Shown piece after piece: positions 6,101 to 9,551 of a stretch of 9,551 nt of DNA. The position numbers were made by a program, and so were the translations under genes. Source of the DNA: an uncultured Saprospiraceae bacterium (GTDB taxonomy: Bacteria; Bacteroidota; Bacteroidia; Chitinophagales; Saprospiraceae); NCBI GenBank assembly GCA_937959095.1, contig CALGLY010000040.1:1-9551 (forward strand). The letters are read 5' to 3'. The notes under the pieces were generated by a model that was given only the letters and a program-made list of their open reading frames with translations, did not search any database and was not told the origin of the DNA. Positions within the stretch are counted from its first letter, which is position 1; the number at the start of each line of letters is the position of its first letter.

Positions 6101-9070
6101 TTAGTTTCCTAACAGAAAACTCGTCGCTGTCATCACGCCCAAGTGATTGCGATGATGTACAGAAATAGTATACATCCCAGGAATTACGTCTGAAAATAGA
6201 ACGGGTGAACTACCATCTAAATCTACGACTTGCCCATCATTAAGTAGCAAAGCTGCGCGTGTATATTCGAGCTGGTTACTAGTCTCTCTAAGTTTGAGGA
6301 GCACCCAATCTACCATATTCGCAGGAATCGCAGTGAGAACCTCTGCACCTCCATGTATATTATAAGCGTAAGGATGTTGCAGAGGAATTAAAGATGTCAA
6401 ATTTACGTTCATGTTTGTCCCATTAAAAGGACCTTGCAGGAAGACTTTGACTGCTACCTCTTCATCATTTAATGCAGTACATTCTATAGGTGGCGTATCC
6501 CCTAGGTAGTAGTCAATCGTTGCTGTTTCATCATTGATTACATCCTGATTGACATTATAAATTAAGTCATAAAGCCCTGTTTCTGGATTGTAATCCGATT
6601 GCCAAAAATCCTTGCCCCAAGTCGATTGATCTACCAATTCCCAGCAGTTATTATGTTTGCACCAGAGCTTTGGATTCACAATTTCGGACATGCCACTAAA
6701 TACGATTGGTACATAGCCCAAGCCACCTGTTAGTGTCACATTAGCTGTATTTCCTACGGTTTCTACCGTAAGCGGATAACTGGTGTTGACTGTATTGGTA
6801 GCAGAACTTGCTACGATGGAATGTCTATTTACTTCACGTAAGAATACGGCTAGTGGATTACGAGTGAGTAGAGTAGTCGTAAAATTAGTATTTGGGCCGT
6901 AATAATCGGCTGCTTGTTTCGGCAAAACCACACATTCTATAGTGGCTTCCATATAATCACCTGCTGCGAAACTCGTGGCAGTAGGTGGTGGTACAATGCA
7001 GTAAGAGGTCGGATTTTCACCTGTAGCAGAAGAGAAACCAATCGAACTAGAGCGTTCTCTAAAGTAGGGCGTATTGCTTGGCGCACCGCCGAAACTTCCT
7101 GCATAGTCCCGAATAATCATACCATTATTGGTATCTATATTAAGTCCAGGATCGGCTGCTATGCCTTGAGTATTAAATCCATCACCAGGCCAAATCCATT
7201 GATCTGTACCAGGAATTGCTAATGCAGAAGTGGTATAATCATTTGATCCATCATTGACAGGAGTAAGCACATTCAAAGGACTGACAGCATTGCCATATAT
7301 AAGTGTTCGTGCTTTGTAAAGATTATAGGTATCGCCACCCAAGTGGAAGAAATCGAAGCGATTGAAGTTTGCATCTTGTAGGGCTTCCACGCGGACTTTG
7401 TAGTAAATACGGTTATAATCATCCGAGCGATTGAGGTAAAAGGTATAGTCCCACTTGAATTTTTTATCCGCAGAATAAGCAGATACCGAAGTTTCTGTCA
7501 GGTTGGGGGAGTAGCGTTGGAAGCGCGTTTTTACTTCGCTTTGGTATTGGCGTGTATTCGTATCATCTACATATACCCACACATCTATGCCGCCTACATT
7601 GCCTGTCCAGCCACATTCCTGAGACGTGCCGCCTTGCGCTTGGTTGGTCACTAGAAACGGACGAACATCACAGCCATTAGAATTACCAAATTGATAGTCG
7701 GGCGAATGCGTAATACTCTCCCCAAATGAACCAAGCGCAGCTTCTAGCCAGCCACCTCTGCATTGCCCTGTGCCTGCTATGCTCAATTGGTGTGAAGACG
7801 CACTATAAGTTTCGCCCCATTTCGCGCCTGTGCGCGTATAGTCAATATTCAGCGTCGTATTAGCAGGAACGATAATTTCGGTATATTCTCGAATCCAACT
7901 ACCCGAATAGAGTTTAGGTATACCACCATGCCAATTTTTTGAGACTTGAAGCGGAAAACCCGATGGACAACCATTATCATTCCGAAGCATCGAATTGAAA
8001 CCAACGACATTCACATTCGGAATTTGCCGAAAACATAAACGTACTCGCTTATCTGTAGCTGCGGTGTTTTCCAGCGCAACTTCTATATTTTGCATTCTAT
8101 CTATTTGCCCACAATTAAAATAGCCCATACCATACCTCGGAATATCGAGATAATGGATGCCTTCGTCTGGTGAATAGTTTACCGTTGTTGTGCCTGTGGT
8201 ATTGGGTAGTGTTTGTGCTGTCGTTATATTGATAGGTGTTTCCTCGCTAGGCACAGTAGGGTAAGTGCTAGATAAATTTTCAGTAATCGCATAAAAAATA
8301 AGACTGATTTCATAGGAATTTGTTGCTACTAAGGTTTGAGCAGCGGTATTAATCGTTACAGTCTTCCCTGAAACCGAAGTGGTAGCTGCTGTGATACCGC
8401 CTTTTACCGCAAAACCTTCATCATTGGCATTGGCAAAGGCGTATAAATTGCCTGTATTATAGGTGTTCGCATAGATGCTAGGGATGTCAATAGCGAGTTG
8501 CAATTGGGCGTTGGTAATATCCACATTCGGCTTTACATGGAGGGTTATTTTAAAGCGATTGTGCCAATTTGTAAATTCGATACCTGTAAAATAGGGTTCA
8601 AAGTCGGGCGAATCGGTAAAATAGCAATCTACAAACCGCCGATTGAGCCAAGTTCCAAACTCTGCCATTTGGCTAGTCTGACGATTGAAATTGGTAGGGA
8701 TGCTGCTTTTTTCGTAGACTGGGACACCGCTTTGTACTACTGCATACTCAATATTTCCACTATGTACCGCAGCAAAAGTAGTTGCATTATCTTCTGCAAA
8801 GGCAGCACTTGGCGATTGCGTAGTTGGCGCAATGTTGAGGCTATTGATATTCATATTCGTATAGTCGATATTTAAGGAATACGAACTTGCTTGATTAGTG
8901 AATTTTCGATTACTAATGCCACTGGTGTTGAAATTATCATCCCAATAAGTGTAATTGTAGGAGTTGGCAAAATTATCAAAAGCGATTTGTGGAATTTTGT
9001 CAAGGGTGGTTTGTGCCTGCAAGGAAAACCATAGCACGCACAATAGAAATGTGAGGTACCGCATTGTCAT
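6101..9070 (-). CDS. Large secreted protein of unknown function with a C-terminal HRNHLGVMT module
   Basis: This is a 989-residue exported protein. The N-terminus has a charged start, a hydrophobic core (YLTFLLCVLWFSLQA) and a likely signal peptidase I site after A19, giving a mature QTTLDK start. ATG at 9070 and a second ATG two codons later (9064) are both possible; the second gives a more typical signal peptide. No lipobox is seen. The mature chain is rich in Thr, Asn, Ser and aromatic residues and is probably a chain of beta-sandwich domains. Residues ~300-850 contain many conserved-looking Trp, Cys, Asp and Gly motifs (GGWLEAALGSFGES at 439-452, CGWTGNVGGIDVWVY at 486-500, ADYYGPN at 721-727, TGGLGYVPIVFSG at 781-793). 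I cannot assign a catalytic role to this core. Residues ~872-980 form a module I recognise from Bacteroidota extracellular proteins: VFLQGPFN, VDWVLLKLR, DGQVVDLDGSSPV, HRNHLGVMT. It ends only 9 residues later with no type IX secretion sorting domain. Probable location is the periplasm or cell exterior. Confidence 0.85.
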   Translation of the reverse strand: MTMRYLTFLLCVLWFSLQAQTTLDKIPQIAFDNFANSYNYTYWDDNFNTSGISNRKFTNQASSYSLNIDYTNMNINSLNIAPTTQSPSAAFAEDNATTFAAVHSGNIEYAVVQSGVPVYEKSSIPTNFNRQTSQMAEFGTWLNRRFVDCYFTDSPDFEPYFTGIEFTNWHNRFKITLHVKPNVDITNAQLQLAIDIPSIYANTYNTGNLYAFANANDEGFAVKGGITAATTSVSGKTVTINTAAQTLVATNSYEISLIFYAITENLSSTYPTVPSEETPINITTAQTLPNTTGTTTVNYSPDEGIHYLDIPRYGMGYFNCGQIDRMQNIEVALENTAATDKRVRLCFRQIPNVNVVGFNSMLRNDNGCPSGFPLQVSKNWHGGIPKLYSGSWIREYTEIIVPANTTLNIDYTRTGAKWGETYSASSHQLSIAGTGQCRGGWLEAALGSFGESITHSPDYQFGNSNGCDVRPFLVTNQAQGGTSQECGWTGNVGGIDVWVYVDDTNTRQYQSEVKTRFQRYSPNLTETSVSAYSADKKFKWDYTFYLNRSDDYNRIYYKVRVEALQDANFNRFDFFHLGGDTYNLYKARTLIYGNAVSPLNVLTPVNDGSNDYTTSALAIPGTDQWIWPGDGFNTQGIAADPGLNIDTNNGMIIRDYAGSFGGAPSNTPYFRERSSSIGFSSATGENPTSYCIVPPPTATSFAAGDYMEATIECVVLPKQAADYYGPNTNFTTTLLTRNPLAVFLREVNRHSIVASSATNTVNTSYPLTVETVGNTANVTLTGGLGYVPIVFSGMSEIVNPKLWCKHNNCWELVDQSTWGKDFWQSDYNPETGLYDLIYNVNQDVINDETATIDYYLGDTPPIECTALNDEEVAVKVFLQGPFNGTNMNVNLTSLIPLQHPYAYNIHGGAEVLTAIPANMVDWVLLKLRETSNQLEYTRAALLLNDGQVVDLDGSSPVLFSDVIPGMYTISVHHRNHLGVMTATSFLLGN

Positions 9071-9186
9071 TACTTAAAATATTTTGTGTGTGTAAATGTT
9101 GTAAAAACGGGTTTTTCTATAGAGAATCTCTTAAAAAGGTAGTAATATTTGAAGACTTTATGAAAGCATTAAGTAATACAAAATTA
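9071..9186. promoter_or_regulatory. Intergenic region upstream of the secreted-protein gene, candidate promoter
   Basis: This 116-base AT-rich gap separates two minus-strand genes. On the minus strand TAATTTTG (9186-9179) matches TAnnTTTG exactly, immediately after the upstream stop codon, but no TTTG stands at the right distance before it. A near match, TACCTTTT, lies at 9142-9135. An inverted repeat of GTAGTAAT (9139-9146) with ATTACTAC (9183-9190) spans 36 bases and reaches into the upstream stop codon. An inner AGTAAT/ATTACT pair (9172-9177, 9183-9188) could form an alternative small hairpin. The two foldings are mutually exclusive. No strong terminator is seen. Confidence 0.3.
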
Positions 9187-9551
9187 CTACTCAATTGAAA
9201 AATAGCGGCGATAATATTCATTGTAGCTTTTTTTCCAACTCATAGCCGCTTTTGCGTATAATTTTGATAATTGTGGACGTGCATCTGTCAATACTAGAGC
9301 ATCAGTAGTATCTATTACAGAGGTAGTAAGAAAAAATTGATATAAATCTTCAATTTTGTCAAAATTAGGTTCTTCATAATTGATTTTATCAAAGTCTTGC
9401 TCTACCAAACTAGCAATGAAAATCAAATTTCGATTTGCTGCTGCTCCGGGGGTAGCTAAAATTTCTGTAATAAGTCCTGCGCGAGAAAAAGTTTTAAATA
9501 CGGAGCGCGCTGCTTTACCACTTTCTCCATTAATAAAGCCATAAAAATTTG
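9187..9551 (-). CDS. Spermidine synthase-like protein, C-terminal part (5' end outside the window)
   Basis: The reading frame is open from the TAG at 9187-9189 to the window edge, giving 120 C-terminal residues; the true start lies beyond 9551. A TTG at 9424-9426 is not a credible start because protein-like sequence continues upstream of it (NFYGFINGESGKAARSVFK and onward to GAAANRN). The pattern GKAARSVFKTF, then a strand ending NLIFIAS, then VLTDARPQLSKLYAKAAMSWK near the end resembles the tail of spermidine synthase-like proteins, particularly those fused to a transporter-like membrane domain, where a strand ending in VA/IAS and a late LTDD-P motif recur. Those enzymes transfer an aminopropyl group, but the catalytic part is not in view, so activity cannot be judged. 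The last ~15 residues are basic and aromatic. The assignment is from memory of the family pattern and is moderate. Confidence 0.6.
   Translation of the reverse strand, partial: NFYGFINGESGKAARSVFKTFSRAGLITEILATPGAAANRNLIFIASLVEQDFDKINYEEPNFDKIEDLYQFFLTTSVIDTTDALVLTDARPQLSKLYAKAAMSWKKSYNEYYRRYFSIE

Noticed and set aside
6914..7222. Plus-strand open frame of 102 codons within the secreted-protein gene
   Set aside because: It is fully antisense to the same gene, Arg/Cys/Thr-rich in the way reverse frames often are, and has no family resemblance.
8498..8875. Plus-strand open frame of 125 codons within the secreted-protein gene
   Set aside because: It is fully antisense to a well-supported 989-codon gene and has no recognisable domain. 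Chance opening is the simplest reading.
9100..9135. Small hairpins (AAAAA-CGGG-TTTTT and AGAGAATCTCT) in the leader of the secreted-protein gene
   Set aside because: The stems are 5 bp or less in AT-rich DNA and expected by chance; they were not called as regulatory elements.
9187..9426. A complete 79-residue gene starting at TTG 9426
   Set aside because: The frame stays open and protein-like to the window edge, so this is the tail of a longer gene cut by the window.

Overview
The window most likely comes from the chromosome of a member of the phylum Bacteroidota, possibly near the Saprospiraceae. The evidence is moderately AT-rich DNA, start codons preceded by A/T-rich leaders instead of clear Shine-Dalgarno sequences, a promoter-like TAnnTTTG element, and a secreted protein that ends in a module (GPFN ... 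VDWV ... DGQVVDLDG ... HRNHLGVMT) that I recall from large extracellular proteins of that group. Assignment below phylum is inference. I see no tRNA, rRNA, CRISPR array or insertion sequence.

Layout. Bases 1-295 are a gene-poor leader. A very large gene (296-3967, +) encodes a 1223-residue protein built like the DUF4011 / COG1112-type superfamily 1 helicases with a C-terminal nuclease-like domain. It keeps a good Walker A motif, but most other helicase motifs and the nuclease motif look eroded. After a 45-base GC-rich spacer comes aroC, chorismate synthase (4013-5098, +), a housekeeping gene of aromatic amino acid synthesis. A 17-bp perfect inverted repeat separates aroC from the convergent short-chain dehydrogenase/reductase gene (5181-6020, -). 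Upstream of that gene is a compact site in which a 13-bp hairpin, probably the terminator of the next gene, overlaps a Bacteroidota-type promoter for the dehydrogenase. Next is a 989-residue Sec-exported protein of unknown function (6101-9070, -). The window ends inside a minus-strand gene (9187 to beyond 9551) whose visible C-terminal 120 residues resemble the end of spermidine synthase-like proteins, perhaps of the fused membrane type.

How the genes relate. Nothing ties all five genes into one pathway. The helicase-like gene and aroC could share a transcript because they are codirectional, 45 bases apart and without a visible promoter between them, but no functional link is evident. The three minus-strand genes are separated by 80 and 116 bases and appear to be separate units. 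The most unusual items are the motif-degenerate helicase/nuclease-like protein, the orphan secreted protein that stops directly after its C-terminal module with no type IX sorting domain, and the three structured intergenic sites.
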